64,000 nt of DNA from Marisediminitalea lipolytica (GCF_001758465.1 NZ_MJIC01000021.1:87191-151190); one strand, 5' to 3'. Positions 37,013-46,399 are shown, counted from the first letter of the stretch. Notes: generated by a model from the letters alone, not told the origin. A program made the numbers and translations.

Positions 37013-40000
37013 CTATTTTTCGCGGATATGGATAGTTTTGTCGTTGCCCCGGTAAATACCAAAGAATGCTTCAGCGGCAGGTTTGTCATCGTCGTCGATG
37101 TCACCGTCACCATCCCAGTCGACATTAAGGTAGGTTGACCAGTTCGCCCCGCTGGCTGCTGGCTCCAGGGTGAGTCGCACCGCACCACGAAGTGCTACGC
37201 CGTTGTTCATCGCCGGGCCAAGGTTGATCATGTCATCCGGGCTTACGCCGCCGGTTATCACACCACTACTGGTTATACTCTGCAAGTAAGCACTTACATC
37301 CTGCTCATCGCTTCCCATGGAAACATTAGCCACCGAAAGCTGACCACTGGATTGGGAAAAACTCAGTGCCGTACAGCTGTCTGCGGTATTTCTGAGCCAC
37401 TCCCCCTGATCGAAATATTCGGTGACCAGCGGTGCAGTCAGGGTTTCGGTTTCAGGGCCAAAAGTATTCTCCAGTCTTAACCGGCCATATCGCATGGGCG
37501 TGCCGGTTATGGAGCTAACGGTAAAGCCCTGACAACTGCCCGGATAGCTACTGCGATAACAAACCCCGTCGGCATCGGTAAAGAAGGATGCAGCCACTGT
37601 CATGCCAATATCCGCCTCGAAGGTAGAGCCATTACCCGTACTCGTGCCTGGCGTGGCAATTTTACTGTAGCTTAGCTGAGTATTCAGAATGCTGATTTTG
37701 CCTTCACCGTCGTAATCAGCATTGTCGCTTACCACCGGCGTGTCGCCTTTACTAAGCGTGTTTAAGGCGCCGGTATAAGCGCTGTTATCGCTAAAACTGA
37801 TGGCATTCAGACCGGCGCTGCCTGGTGCCAGTCGCCATAAACTTTCCGAATAATTGCGCGTAATTTGCCCCTTGGCGTTATACGCAGTTACCGTAAACTC
37901 CGGCTCGCTACCCGTAGCAAAATCAAAGGGCTGGCCAATGTAGGTAAACTGGCCACTACACTGATTATCCAGCTGTGGCGTGGTGACGCTGCTTACATCA
38001 AAGTAAGCCGGAATGATCTTACCCGGCCCCAGCCCGTTGGCACTGATAACATTGCCCAGATAATCCGCATCCTGCACATCCCATGTATAAAAGCCAACAT
38101 CACTGACATAGGCCTGAACATAACTCCAGCTACCGTTGTTAAACGCTCCAATATTCACATTTGACCAGCCAGGGCTCACCGCACTGGTTACCGATTGCGC
38201 AGCACCGACAAAAATCTGTGCTTCGGCGGCACTCGATGAAGTGGGCGCAACCCGGGTGAAGTTCATCTGCATGGTGCCCGGTGAGTATCCGGGCAGCACA
38301 CTGTTGTTAGCGCCCAGGGCTGTCATAGAAACGCTGAATTCAGCCCCTGCCACCTGCGGGTATGCTGCGGTAGCGCCCAGGTTAATTCTGGCTGGAATAC
38401 TGTCAAACTGATTACTGCCGGATTCAATTGTGACCCCGTTCACCATGGCGCTGGCCGATAGTGCCACCCGTCCTGCATCGGCATAGCGCATGCCGCTCAG
38501 GCTGGTTTCGCCATTAACATTAAACGTTAGGACAACCGAGCTGGTATTTACACCGCTGCCTGCTCCGGCTACTGGAATACTCCCTAAGGGTACTCTACAG
38601 GTATCTGTTGAGTAACCGGTACCGCCATCGATGCAATCGAAGCCCAGATTAACACTTTGCGGCCCGGTTAATAACGCCTGACATACACCAGCATTATTTT
38701 GCACCGCGCGCAGGCCAATGCGGCCTAAGTCTGATTCGGCAATAATGTCCGGCAACGCCTGAGAGTATGGCGCTGCGGTATCGTAAAACTCAAAACCGGC
38801 ATTCACAAAATCGATGTTACAGTCGGTGGTGCACTGAGTAGGATTTTCTGGTGCCGACTCCTGATTGGCGGCAGTAATGCTTATCACCGCCGTTCCTGCA
38901 ATAGTTTGCTGCAGAGTGGTAGAAAAGGCGCCAGTAAAGGTCACCGGCGATGGCACTGACCAGTTACCATTAGGTAGCATTATACTTACCGGTTCCGTGA
39001 CCAACTCCGAACAGCTGGCGTTGGCGCAGGCTTTTACCGTCACGTTAGCGGCGCTGCAGGTAAGAGACTGTTCAGGGTGAGTCACTTCATAATGATGCAC
39101 ACTAAAGCAGTCATGGGTAATTCCCATATCATACTGAACCGCTTCTCTGGACTGTTCGTAGTCGTAGATTCTGAAATCATCAAACTGGCCATTGGCTGAA
39201 TTATCCGTCATGTTAGTAACAAAATGATTAGATGAACTGTCGCCAATTTTGAGTGTACTCACGTTGCCCAGCGCCGAGGAGCTGAAAGCCCAGCCGCCGT
39301 ACATATAGACCCGGTCACCATTAACATACAAATTCACGTCTTCAGAAGCGACATCCCAGGACAGCCCGATATGCACCCACTGGTTAGCTGCATAACCCAG
39401 CGCCTGGGTCTTAACCATCAGGTCGCCATCATTGGCATCTTCCATGCCGAAGGCAATTTCGCCGTTGTTATTCAGCGACATAAAAAAGTATTTTCCGGCA
39501 CTGCCGTCGCTGGCTTCACTGCGGGTAGCATCGAATAAGGTTCGGTTACCGCCGCCTATCCAGGCCGCATCACTACGATACCAGAAAGAAACTGTACCCC
39601 TTGAACCTACGCTATTGAGATCCAGGTTAGAATTAACCTCATCTAACGCGGAATAAGTGGTGTTATAGGGGACATCCAGCGCCCGACAAGAAACCTCGTT
39701 TGTGGGTAATAAAGGCGTCACCCCGCCCACCGGTGAACCGTGGTGATTTTCGCCCGATGAGTCAGTCACTGAACCGGCAGAGGGCCAGCTTGCCTCCTCA
39801 AACAAGTAATGCAGTTGCGGTGACTCGCCATTACAGTTAGTACAGACATAATTAGACTCGGTATAAATGGCCTGAACATCCGCTGTTGAAATTGGCTGGT
39901 CGTAAATGCGCACATCATCAATATCACCCAGCATATGCCAGGCCAGTTCGTTACTGTATGAGGCATTATCGCTGGAATTAAAAGCGCTGGCGCCGAGTAT

Positions 40001-42073
40001 TACCGGCTCGCGGTTGCCAGCCAGTGTTAAACCACTGACAGTGTAAGTGCCCAGATAAACCCCATCCAGAAAAACAAACATGCCTGTGCTGTTCCAGGTA
40101 TAAACCAGATGGTACCAACGTTCCCGCTCTTCTATTACCGCAGCGGAATAAACATTGTGAGTATTAGATGCTGTCTCGTGCTTAAATAAGAACTTGCCTT
40201 CGTTGGTCACATAAATACTTAGCTGACCGCCGTTATCACGCCCATTTGAATCTTTCGAGAACAGCGCCTGGTAAGACTCCGCGCCATTGTCATTATGATC
40301 AAGATTGGCGACTTTAAACCACAGGGAAATCGAACCGCTACTCAGCTCATAAGCACTGTTGTGGGGAATATTGATATGGTCGTTATAGCCGTCGAAGCTT
40401 ACGGCCTGACAAAAACGCCCGTAATTTTCTGCGCGGGTTCCTTCCAGTGCCTGACCATTGCTGGTGCCTGCGGTATCAATAATTTCGCCAGCGGTACCAT
40501 TAAGGCTGCACACGTCCATTTTCCAATGTGAGACTAACTGTGCAGAAGAGGAACAGTCACTACAGCCGGACTCAGATTCGGCAAACAATAAAGAGATTTG
40601 ATCCGCCGAGAGTTGCGAGTTAAAAAAACGCAAATCATCCACCCGGCCTTTATAATAATCGCCGATATCGCCATATGACGTGTTGTTAACATCGTGGCTG
40701 CTGGCATTAGCGGCTATAACGGTTGTGCGGTTATTATTTTGCCAGCCGGACGTATAGCTTGTATTTGAGCCAACCAGGACTTTATCCACATATAGCTGCA
40801 TCCCCGATGGCCCGACACTGTAAACAATATGGTGCCATTGCCGCTCAAAAATCACCGGGGTTGAATTAATCTGGTAAGTGGTTGAACCGGACTCCTGGTT
40901 TATTTTAATAGCGCCAGCAGAAGTGACCCATAAGGTAAACTGACCGCTATTGTTGTTGAGGCTATCTTTAGAGATGATGGCCATGCCACCATCTTTATAA
41001 TTCTGGGAATAGGCCAGTTCATCGGTTTTCATCCAGAACGACAGTGTACCCGAACTGGTTTGATAGCTGCTGCTGTTGGGCAAACGAATATGGTCACTCT
41101 CTCCCCTGAAATACGCCGCCTGGCACAGCTTACCGTTGCTATCGGTGCTCGGATTGTTATAAGAACGGCCGTTGTTGCCGGCAATAGTGTCTACCACTTC
41201 GCCACTGGCACCGGTTAGCGAACAGGCATTCATTGTCCAACGCGCCGTGGGGGTAGGTAACACCACACTTTGTGTACACAGCCCGTCAGTTGGTATTGTG
41301 GCGAGTCCATTGCCGTCATAGGTTATGGTTGCGCGATCCTGTAATGTTACCTGGCTGGCATTTACCGCTCCGGTATGGCTCACGTCAGTGGCGTAGCTGG
41401 CACTACCAAGAGCATAGAAGTAACCTCGAACCTGTGAATACTGGCCAAAGGTAATATTGCCTTCAGAGAACATTAACAGCTGATCAGGATTACCATTACT
41501 ATTTACCTGATTGCTGATATTGGTAGAAAAACCGCGGGTATAAATAACCACCTTAGCGCCCGATGCCAGCTGTAACCGGCCATTTTGGCCGAGATTCAGG
41601 GTCTCTATCCAGTAAATGCCGCTTTGAAGAGTCAGGGTGGCATTGTAATTAACATTCAGGCTTTTAATTTTAAACGTGTTACCACTGGACGACGTGGTCA
41701 ACGTAGCTCCATTTCCCAACGTGATATTGCGGTAATCACCGGCACTCAAGGTACCGGACGTATTGTCATTAATATAGCGGTCGGTCGTACTTGATGAATA
41801 CTGGTAAGCGGAAATAGCCATGCCATCAGCCGGAGTGCCGCTAAGCTGGCACGCAGCTGTATCACAGCTGGAGCCACCACTATTATCAACCATACTGACA
41901 AAGCTGATCTGGCCGTCGCTACCGATAAGAGAGGTTTGTGGTTGAAACTGAATATAACCGGAAGAAGAGTAAGAAGCAGCCGGATCGGGAAAAACAGCCG
42001 AACAACTAGCAGCCAACGCTTTGGCGAAGGTCAGAATAGAAAAAAACAGAACACTAATGCGCAACCAGCTCAC
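37013..42073 (-). CDS. mshQ: MshQ-like giant LamG surface protein, copy 2
   Basis: A 1686-residue paralogue of the next gene with the same order: signal peptide (about 1-21, ending ALA), a beta-rich N-terminal domain with SGNTFKIKSL/SGIYWIETL repeats, three LamG domains separated by CxxC linkers (CSDC, CTNC), and a DUF6701-type C-terminus with DWDGDGDIDDDD from 1652. The start is GTG with GAGG six bases upstream. It directly follows mshP after 188 bases, the normal place of mshQ, so this is probably the original copy. The last 170 residues are the best conserved between copies; the N-terminal and LamG parts have diverged, suggesting different ligands. Confidence 0.87.
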   Translation of the reverse strand: MSWLRISVLFFSILTFAKALAASCSAVFPDPAASYSSSGYIQFQPQTSLIGSDGQISFVSMVDNSGGSSCDTAACQLSGTPADGMAISAYQYSSSTTDRYINDNTSGTLSAGDYRNITLGNGATLTTSSSGNTFKIKSLNVNYNATLTLQSGIYWIETLNLGQNGRLQLASGAKVVIYTRGFSTNISNQVNSNGNPDQLLMFSEGNITFGQYSQVRGYFYALGSASYATDVSHTGAVNASQVTLQDRATITYDGNGLATIPTDGLCTQSVVLPTPTARWTMNACSLTGASGEVVDTIAGNNGRSYNNPSTDSNGKLCQAAYFRGESDHIRLPNSSSYQTSSGTLSFWMKTDELAYSQNYKDGGMAIISKDSLNNNSGQFTLWVTSAGAIKINQESGSTTYQINSTPVIFERQWHHIVYSVGPSGMQLYVDKVLVGSNTSYTSGWQNNNRTTVIAANASSHDVNNTSYGDIGDYYKGRVDDLRFFNSQLSADQISLLFAESESGCSDCSSSAQLVSHWKMDVCSLNGTAGEIIDTAGTSNGQALEGTRAENYGRFCQAVSFDGYNDHINIPHNSAYELSSGSISLWFKVANLDHNDNGAESYQALFSKDSNGRDNGGQLSIYVTNEGKFLFKHETASNTHNVYSAAVIEERERWYHLVYTWNSTGMFVFLDGVYLGTYTVSGLTLAGNREPVILGASAFNSSDNASYSNELAWHMLGDIDDVRIYDQPISTADVQAIYTESNYVCTNCNGESPQLHYLFEEASWPSAGSVTDSSGENHHGSPVGGVTPLLPTNEVSCRALDVPYNTTYSALDEVNSNLDLNSVGSRGTVSFWYRSDAAWIGGGNRTLFDATRSEASDGSAGKYFFMSLNNNGEIAFGMEDANDGDLMVKTQALGYAANQWVHIGLSWDVASEDVNLYVNGDRVYMYGGWAFSSSALGNVSTLKIGDSSSNHFVTNMTDNSANGQFDDFRIYDYEQSREAVQYDMGITHDCFSVHHYEVTHPEQSLTCSAANVTVKACANASCSELVTEPVSIMLPNGNWSVPSPVTFTGAFSTTLQQTIAGTAVISITAANQESAPENPTQCTTDCNIDFVNAGFEFYDTAAPYSQALPDIIAESDLGRIGLRAVQNNAGVCQALLTGPQSVNLGFDCIDGGTGYSTDTCRVPLGSIPVAGAGSGVNTSSVVLTFNVNGETSLSGMRYADAGRVALSASAMVNGVTIESGSNQFDSIPARINLGATAAYPQVAGAEFSVSMTALGANNSVLPGYSPGTMQMNFTRVAPTSSSAAEAQIFVGAAQSVTSAVSPGWSNVNIGAFNNGSWSYVQAYVSDVGFYTWDVQDADYLGNVISANGLGPGKIIPAYFDVSSVTTPQLDNQCSGQFTYIGQPFDFATGSEPEFTVTAYNAKGQITRNYSESLWRLAPGSAGLNAISFSDNSAYTGALNTLSKGDTPVVSDNADYDGEGKISILNTQLSYSKIATPGTSTGNGSTFEADIGMTVAASFFTDADGVCYRSSYPGSCQGFTVSSITGTPMRYGRLRLENTFGPETETLTAPLVTEYFDQGEWLRNTADSCTALSFSQSSGQLSVANVSMGSDEQDVSAYLQSITSSGVITGGVSPDDMINLGPAMNNGVALRGAVRLTLEPAASGANWSTYLNVDWDGDGDIDDDDKPAAEAFFGIYRGNDKTIHIREK
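37050..37120. repeat. 71-base identical block, copy 2 (mshQ 3' end)
   Basis: The partner of 31853-31923, about 5.2 kb away in direct orientation. Such identity within otherwise diverged paralogues points to purifying selection on the C-terminus together with gene conversion, or to a recent local exchange. Confidence 0.85.
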
Positions 42074-42229
42074 TGCTTACCTCAGGAAAATATCACTTGT
42101 ACAATAGCTGTTACAACATATTGCGCTGTGACAACCAACAACTTAGTACACTGCCTATTGTCCTTTAGTATAGTGTAATTAAATAGAAGTCCTCTTCAGT
42201 CTGAGGTCTCATTATGCCCCATCCTGCAT

Positions 42230-42258
42230 ATTATGTAAAAATCCCGATAAAACATAAT
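42230..42258 (-). other. AT-rich inverted repeat between mshP and mshQ
   Basis: ATTATGT and ACATAAT form seven-base arms around a 15-base loop directly after the mshP stop. There is no T-run. The remaining 188-base gap up to mshQ holds no gene. Its transcript side carries TATACT about 110 bases before the mshQ GTG, possibly a separate promoter for the two large genes, but no good -35 was found. Confidence 0.3.
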
Positions 42259-42261
42259 GTT

Positions 42262-42693
42262 CTATCGTTCTTCAAATGCATCCAGTTCGAAGGTACGGCT
42301 GGCCCAGATATCATTGGCCTGACAAACGCCGGTACTTTCGAAACGGTAGTAGTTGTAATTAACATTCTTTTTTACCACCTGTGTGGTGGTGCAGGTTGCC
42401 TGGTAACTGCAGTTTTCCAGGCCGCTACCACTGCTAAAGGCAGCCGGACTGCTGATGGTGACAGAGCAGTCTGCAATGCTGGCATTAAGCGGAAATGCGG
42501 TGGTTAATAACCGCTGAACGCCACTTTGCGCCGCCATTTTAGCGCGGGCACCGAGTACTTCATACACCACGGCCTGATTAGATGACGATAGCAGATTTAC
42601 CATGGTTACGCCTAAAAACGACAGTACTATTATCACAAACAGGGTCATCACTAACATGCTACCCTGTTGCCGGAGTCTAGGGAATGTTATCAA
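42262..42693 (-). CDS. mshP: MSHA minor pilin-like protein MshP
   Basis: A 143-residue protein with one N-terminal hydrophobic segment (MLVMTLFVIIVLSFLGVTMV, about 13-32) after a short basic leader ending QQGS. It is pilin-like but lacks the classic GFTLIE motif and the Glu+5, as in MshP/PilX-type proteins. Four Cys are in the C-terminal half. The TTG start at 42693 is preferred because GGAG lies seven bases upstream and the result has the short leader expected; an ATG 11 codons earlier would place that ribosome site inside the gene. It overlaps mshO by 17 bases. Probably a tip or initiation component of the pilus. Confidence 0.8.
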   Translation of the reverse strand: MITFPRLRQQGSMLVMTLFVIIVLSFLGVTMVNLLSSSNQAVVYEVLGARAKMAAQSGVQRLLTTAFPLNASIADCSVTISSPAAFSSGSGLENCSYQATCTTTQVVKKNVNYNYYRFESTGVCQANDIWASRTFELDAFEER

Positions 42694-43525
42694 TGTGGAT
42701 CTCCTGCAAGTAGGCAATCTGTTCATTATTATCTACAAAGCGCAGCCTTACTTCGGCAATTGAGTTGCTTTGCAAACTGGTGGAGATAATGCGGAAGGGA
42801 TCATCCTCCTGAGGGTTATTCACCGGGTCTGCCGACAGCACGTTAGCCACGTGGGAGGCAATAACCGGCAGCCCGGATATCGCTCCTCTTTGATTCAACA
42901 CTAAATCATTTCTATAGCGTATCAGCTGATTCTGAAACACACAGTAACTCACCGCATGGCTGACCAGATAAACCCGGGAGGCAGGTGACTCCTGAGCCAG
43001 TAAACCAGTCACCTCAAGCTGCACTATGCCATCACTGTCATCAAGGGTTGCACAATCACCGTCGCCATCATCACTGCAACTACTGATGTTGACACGATGA
43101 CCATTGGCAGGGTCATACACGTCCTCGCTCCGGGTTGGGTAAACCACAGCAAAATTGCTACCACCGGGTAACACATACGGCTGATTGTTGATATCGTGCA
43201 GGGCCACCACATCAATATAATAAGTACTGTCAGGGGGGGACGGTAAATCGGTGTATACCGTGGCCCAGTCAATAGGAACAAATTCCATGCAATGGTAGCT
43301 GGTGTTTCCCGTAATCCTGACGCTGTTAGGTAAGGCGCTGCGTAATTCCCGCTTTAACCGTTCGATAGCAAAGCGGCTTTCAGACAGCAGCTGATCACGG
43401 GTACTGACATCAATGTACGTTTGCATAGAGCCTCTGACAAATGACGCAATACCGGCACTGGCAGCACCAAGGATCACAATAACCGTAACCAGTTCAATAA
43501 GGGTAAAACCGCGGGATCTTTGCAT
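42677..43525 (-). CDS. mshO: MSHA prepilin-like protein MshO
   Basis: A 282-residue type IV prepilin-like protein. The leader MQRSRG is followed by FTLIELVTVIVILG, with the cleavage site between Gly6 and Phe7 and the Glu at +5. The C-terminal domain contains several acidic stretches and Cys residues. Long minor pilins such as MshO resemble PilW and are thought to sit at the pilus tip. The ATG at 43525 overlaps the mshD stop by one base (TAATG); an upstream GTG four codons earlier is possible but unneeded. Confidence 0.88.
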   Translation of the reverse strand: MQRSRGFTLIELVTVIVILGAASAGIASFVRGSMQTYIDVSTRDQLLSESRFAIERLKRELRSALPNSVRITGNTSYHCMEFVPIDWATVYTDLPSPPDSTYYIDVVALHDINNQPYVLPGGSNFAVVYPTRSEDVYDPANGHRVNISSCSDDGDGDCATLDDSDGIVQLEVTGLLAQESPASRVYLVSHAVSYCVFQNQLIRYRNDLVLNQRGAISGLPVIASHVANVLSADPVNNPQEDDPFRIISTSLQSNSIAEVRLRFVDNNEQIAYLQEIHIDNIP

Positions 43526-44091
43526 TACAGGTTCCACCGGTACTGGCTGAAAGTGATGGCCTCACCACCCGGCGTGGTAACCACAATAACAATGCGTTTA
43601 ACGTTACCGATAACGGTGCCGGTATTACCCGCATCATCATTAATGCCATCTTCGTTGTCATCGTAGTAAACCTGCACCTGTACCGAAAACCCGGAGTACA
43701 GGCTCTGTCCATTATACAACACCGGTGTTCCCTGGGCCGACAGAATCGTGGCACCTGATTCGTTTAATCCGTTAAAATCATCAACATCATCATACGAGGT
43801 TCGGCTCTCTCCCGGATCGGGACCAAGGTTACCGGATGTAGTGCAGGCAACTGACTCATTACAGCGTTTGCCGCTGTTACTGTTGGCCAGATTATCATCG
43901 AACGCGCGGGCGTTTATTTCGCTCATCAGCGATTGTGCCAGTTCGCTGGCGCGCACCTGCCATACTGGCTCTACGCTGTAACGGGATTGCGGCGCAATTA
44001 ACCCTACAATCACAGTCATGATGATAGAAAACACCACAATACCGATAATTAATTCGATAAGGGTAAACCCTCGCGGCAAACTAGCACGCAT
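43525..44091 (-). CDS. mshD: MSHA minor prepilin MshD
   Basis: A 188-residue prepilin. The leader MRASLPRG precedes FTLIELIIGIVVFSIIM, giving a type IV cleavage site with Glu+5. The remainder includes two Cys near residues 77 and 82 (RCNESVAC) and an aspartate-rich patch, YYDDNEDGINDDAG, that could bind calcium. It overlaps mshC by 11 bases and touches mshO, so the minor pilins are translationally linked. Confidence 0.9.
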   Translation of the reverse strand: MRASLPRGFTLIELIIGIVVFSIIMTVIVGLIAPQSRYSVEPVWQVRASELAQSLMSEINARAFDDNLANSNSGKRCNESVACTTSGNLGPDPGESRTSYDDVDDFNGLNESGATILSAQGTPVLYNGQSLYSGFSVQVQVYYDDNEDGINDDAGNTGTVIGNVKRIVIVVTTPGGEAITFSQYRWNL

Positions 44092-44635
44092 GGATATAAC
44101 CCTCCTCTTCTACGCAGACCGCCACACTGGTTTCGCCGGTAAAGGTAATCCGGCAAGGTGAGCCGGTGTCGCAATCCGGAGAATTATCCAGGTCGTTGTA
44201 AGGGCGTCCCAACGCATCAAAACCCATAAAACTAAAGTTCAGGTTCGCCCCATCAGAACTGCTAAGGGTAATGCTTTCGTCACTGAGTTCAGTTGATAAC
44301 GTAGATAAGTAAGCTGGCGCATTAGCAGCAATGCCGGCAGCACAGGTTGCCGCACCGTTTCCTGGTGAGTAATTTAATGACGGCGGACCATAGGTGCTGT
44401 TGGCACCATAAACAAAATTAAGCCGGAAACAAAAACCGCTGCGGGTATCCTGCATGGCTCGGGTTTGCATATTACGAAGGGCGGACACGAGACGGTCCTG
44501 ATAGGCGTATTCGGAGTAACCCTGACGGGTTTGTAACCGGGTACCAGCCACAACGGCCAGTATCCCGATTAACACGATGACAGTGATTAACTCGACTAAA
44601 GTAAAACCCCTGCCAGTCAGCCGGTCAGGCCGCAT
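44081..44635 (-). CDS. mshC: MSHA minor prepilin MshC
   Basis: A 184-residue prepilin with leader MRPDRLTGRG, then FTLVELITVIVLIGILAVVA (Glu at +5). Cys residues occur in the middle and near the C-terminus (CDTGSPC and the terminal HAC). MshC is a FimT/PilH-like minor pilin needed for MSHA assembly. It follows mshA by 24 bases on the same strand. Confidence 0.9.
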   Translation of the reverse strand: MRPDRLTGRGFTLVELITVIVLIGILAVVAGTRLQTRQGYSEYAYQDRLVSALRNMQTRAMQDTRSGFCFRLNFVYGANSTYGPPSLNYSPGNGAATCAAGIAANAPAYLSTLSTELSDESITLSSSDGANLNFSFMGFDALGRPYNDLDNSPDCDTGSPCRITFTGETSVAVCVEEEGYIHAC

Positions 44636-44659
44636 AGTTTTCCGTTTCCGGGACGTTTG

Positions 44660-45148
44660 TTAGCAATCTGTAGTTGTAACAGTAACAGTCGCTGCTGAGC
44701 TAGCGGTAGCCTCAGTATAAAGCACATAACAAGCAACCGCAGAGTCATAAGCGGCAGATGCTGGTGTGAAGGCTGCAGATCCTAAAGCCGGTGTAGCTGC
44801 ATCAGCTGTTCCAAGCGTAAGTGTCCAGTCATTAGTAACATCGATATCTGTCCAATTAGATAATCCGGCAGATAAACCAGCGGCAGTAGGATAACCATAA
44901 ATGGTGCTTACAGCTGAACCATTAACAGTCACATCAACCGCTGTTGTTGAATTTTGCACACCAGCAATAGCTGCTTTTGCATAAACAAGGTTTGCTCCGC
45001 CCTGCAGTCCGCCTTTCAGCCCTTGCAACGTTGAGCCACGAGCATCAGATTGAAAATCTATAAAACGCGGCGCAGCAGTCACTGCTAAAATGCCCAAAAT
45101 CACGATCACGATGATCAATTCAATTAAAGTAAAACCACGCTGTTGCAT
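44660..45148 (-). CDS. mshA: MSHA major pilin MshA
   Basis: A 162-residue prepilin. The short leader MQQRG is cleaved before Phe6; FTLIELIIVIVILGILAVTA forms the N-terminal helix with Glu10 at +5. The C-terminal globular domain is rich in Ala, Thr and Ser. A pair of Cys (about 139 and the final residue 162) forms the D-loop disulfide, and the protein ends at the Cys. MshA polymerises into the mannose-sensitive haemagglutinin pilus used for surface attachment. GGGGAA lies five bases before the ATG. The 68-base gap before it suggests a possible separate promoter or processing site, as expected for a gene needed in excess. Confidence 0.95.
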   Translation of the reverse strand: MQQRGFTLIELIIVIVILGILAVTAAPRFIDFQSDARGSTLQGLKGGLQGGANLVYAKAAIAGVQNSTTAVDVTVNGSAVSTIYGYPTAAGLSAGLSNWTDIDVTNDWTLTLGTADAATPALGSAAFTPASAAYDSAVACYVLYTEATASSAATVTVTTTDC

Positions 45149-45216
45149 GTTAATTCCCCTATAAACTTGTAATTGTATTATTCACTATTTTTCAACACAG
45201 TACAGCATTTACTGCA

Positions 45217-45852
45217 CTAATTTGATGAATTATTACTAAAGACTACCACTTGCCCGATACGAGGGTCGTATATAAAACCATCCCCAAGTGTGTCATCGGT
45301 GGGCGCTGCCTGTAAATTACGTACTGACTTGCTTAAGTAATAAAAGCATAAATCGTTGCCACCAGAGCCTGTTCCATTACTAAAGTTAGTAAAGTAACGG
45401 AAGCTGTCAAACGGCCGGTTAGCCCAGTCAGACGTTATGGTGGGCGCGCTTTGCATAATCAGGTTAAATATACTCTCACAGTCCAGCGCAGACATACTCT
45501 CGTCTTCCGTACTGCTGTCATTGTTTAACTGGCCAGTGGGATAGCCAGTATTTTGGTCCACACCCACGATAATGCCATCAATAGTAACAAACGTCAGGTT
45601 AGTCCCCTGGTTTTCCCGTGGACGGGCTTCCAGCTCCCATTCGGCCCGAACCAGCCCTACGCCGGTAGCAAAACCACCGGAGACAGCTTCAATAGTGGCG
45701 TCTTCAGCTTGTTCGGTAACATCCAAAAAGCGCGGGATCGCTACCGCAGCCAGCAGGCCCAGCAAAACCACCACAATGGTAAGCTCGATAAGCGTAAACC
45801 CTTTTGCGCCAACAGCGCCAAAACCACTGCTGTGCTGTTTACTATTTGTCAT
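45217..45852 (-). CDS. mshB: MSHA pilin-like protein MshB
   Basis: A 211-residue prepilin-like protein. A leader ending GAKG (17 residues in) precedes FTLIELTIVVVLLGLLAAVA with Glu+5. The long globular domain has Cys residues near 119 and 160. MshB lies just before mshA, as in other MSHA loci, and is needed for normal pilus assembly. The ATG at 45852 has AGGAG six bases upstream, which rules out the in-frame start ten codons before. Confidence 0.9.
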   Translation of the reverse strand: MTNSKQHSSGFGAVGAKGFTLIELTIVVVLLGLLAAVAIPRFLDVTEQAEDATIEAVSGGFATGVGLVRAEWELEARPRENQGTNLTFVTIDGIIVGVDQNTGYPTGQLNNDSSTEDESMSALDCESIFNLIMQSAPTITSDWANRPFDSFRYFTNFSNGTGSGGNDLCFYYLSKSVRNLQAAPTDDTLGDGFIYDPRIGQVVVFSNNSSN

Positions 45853-45878
45853 AGATAACTCCTGAACTGTGAATTGTT

Positions 45879-46397
45879 TCACTCGCCGTTGCCTGATTGT
45901 TTAACCACACCGGTATAAATACTGTAGTCGAAATACGGGCCGGTGCTCACCCGGTAACGGCACCTGGCATTGGGCGCCCCTGCTCCATCATTGTCACTGG
46001 CATAATACTCACCCAGCACTCTGAATCCCTCGACACGGGTCGACGTATTAAGTAATTGTTCCCATAGCTGCAAACAGCTATCTGAATGCGGCTCTACCCG
46101 GGGCCAGCCAAAATGCGCCATGCGCACAGGGCGACGACCGACTTCTTTGCCCTCGCTATCATAATGCACCAGCATTATCATTTCGGGCCGTCCTTCTGCC
46201 TGCCACTGCCAGTGGGCATTGGTGGCACTGGTGGCAAACTGGCGGGCATAGCCTTGCATCATTTCGGCCTCTACATCGGGCTCAACATCATAAAGGTATA
46301 CAATTGCGGTGCCCATTAGTACGGTAAATACAATAATAACGGCAAGGTTTACCAGCACGCGGCTTAAATTTCGTTCTGCAACATCTTTCGACTTCAC
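45879..46397 (-). CDS. mshF: MSHA biogenesis protein MshF
   Basis: A 172-residue protein with one N-terminal membrane helix (about 14-33, VNLAVIIVFTVLMGTAIVYL) and a soluble periplasmic part. There is no prepilin motif. It matches MshF by size, topology and position between mshG and mshB; the role in assembly is not well known. The start is GTG, three bases after the mshG stop. Confidence 0.82.
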   Translation of the reverse strand: MKSKDVAERNLSRVLVNLAVIIVFTVLMGTAIVYLYDVEPDVEAEMMQGYARQFATSATNAHWQWQAEGRPEMIMLVHYDSEGKEVGRRPVRMAHFGWPRVEPHSDSCLQLWEQLLNTSTRVEGFRVLGEYYASDNDGAGAPNARCRYRVSTGPYFDYSIYTGVVKQSGNGE

Positions 46398-46399
46398 GC

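Noticed and set aside
42074..42261. c-di-GMP riboswitch before mshQ
   Set aside because: I looked for the conserved riboswitch core in the msh intergenic regions and did not see it.
45149..45216. A firm promoter for mshA
   Set aside because: TTGAAA and TACAAT are present but spaced only 12 bases apart, so no valid sigma-70 promoter can be called; a processing site is equally possible.
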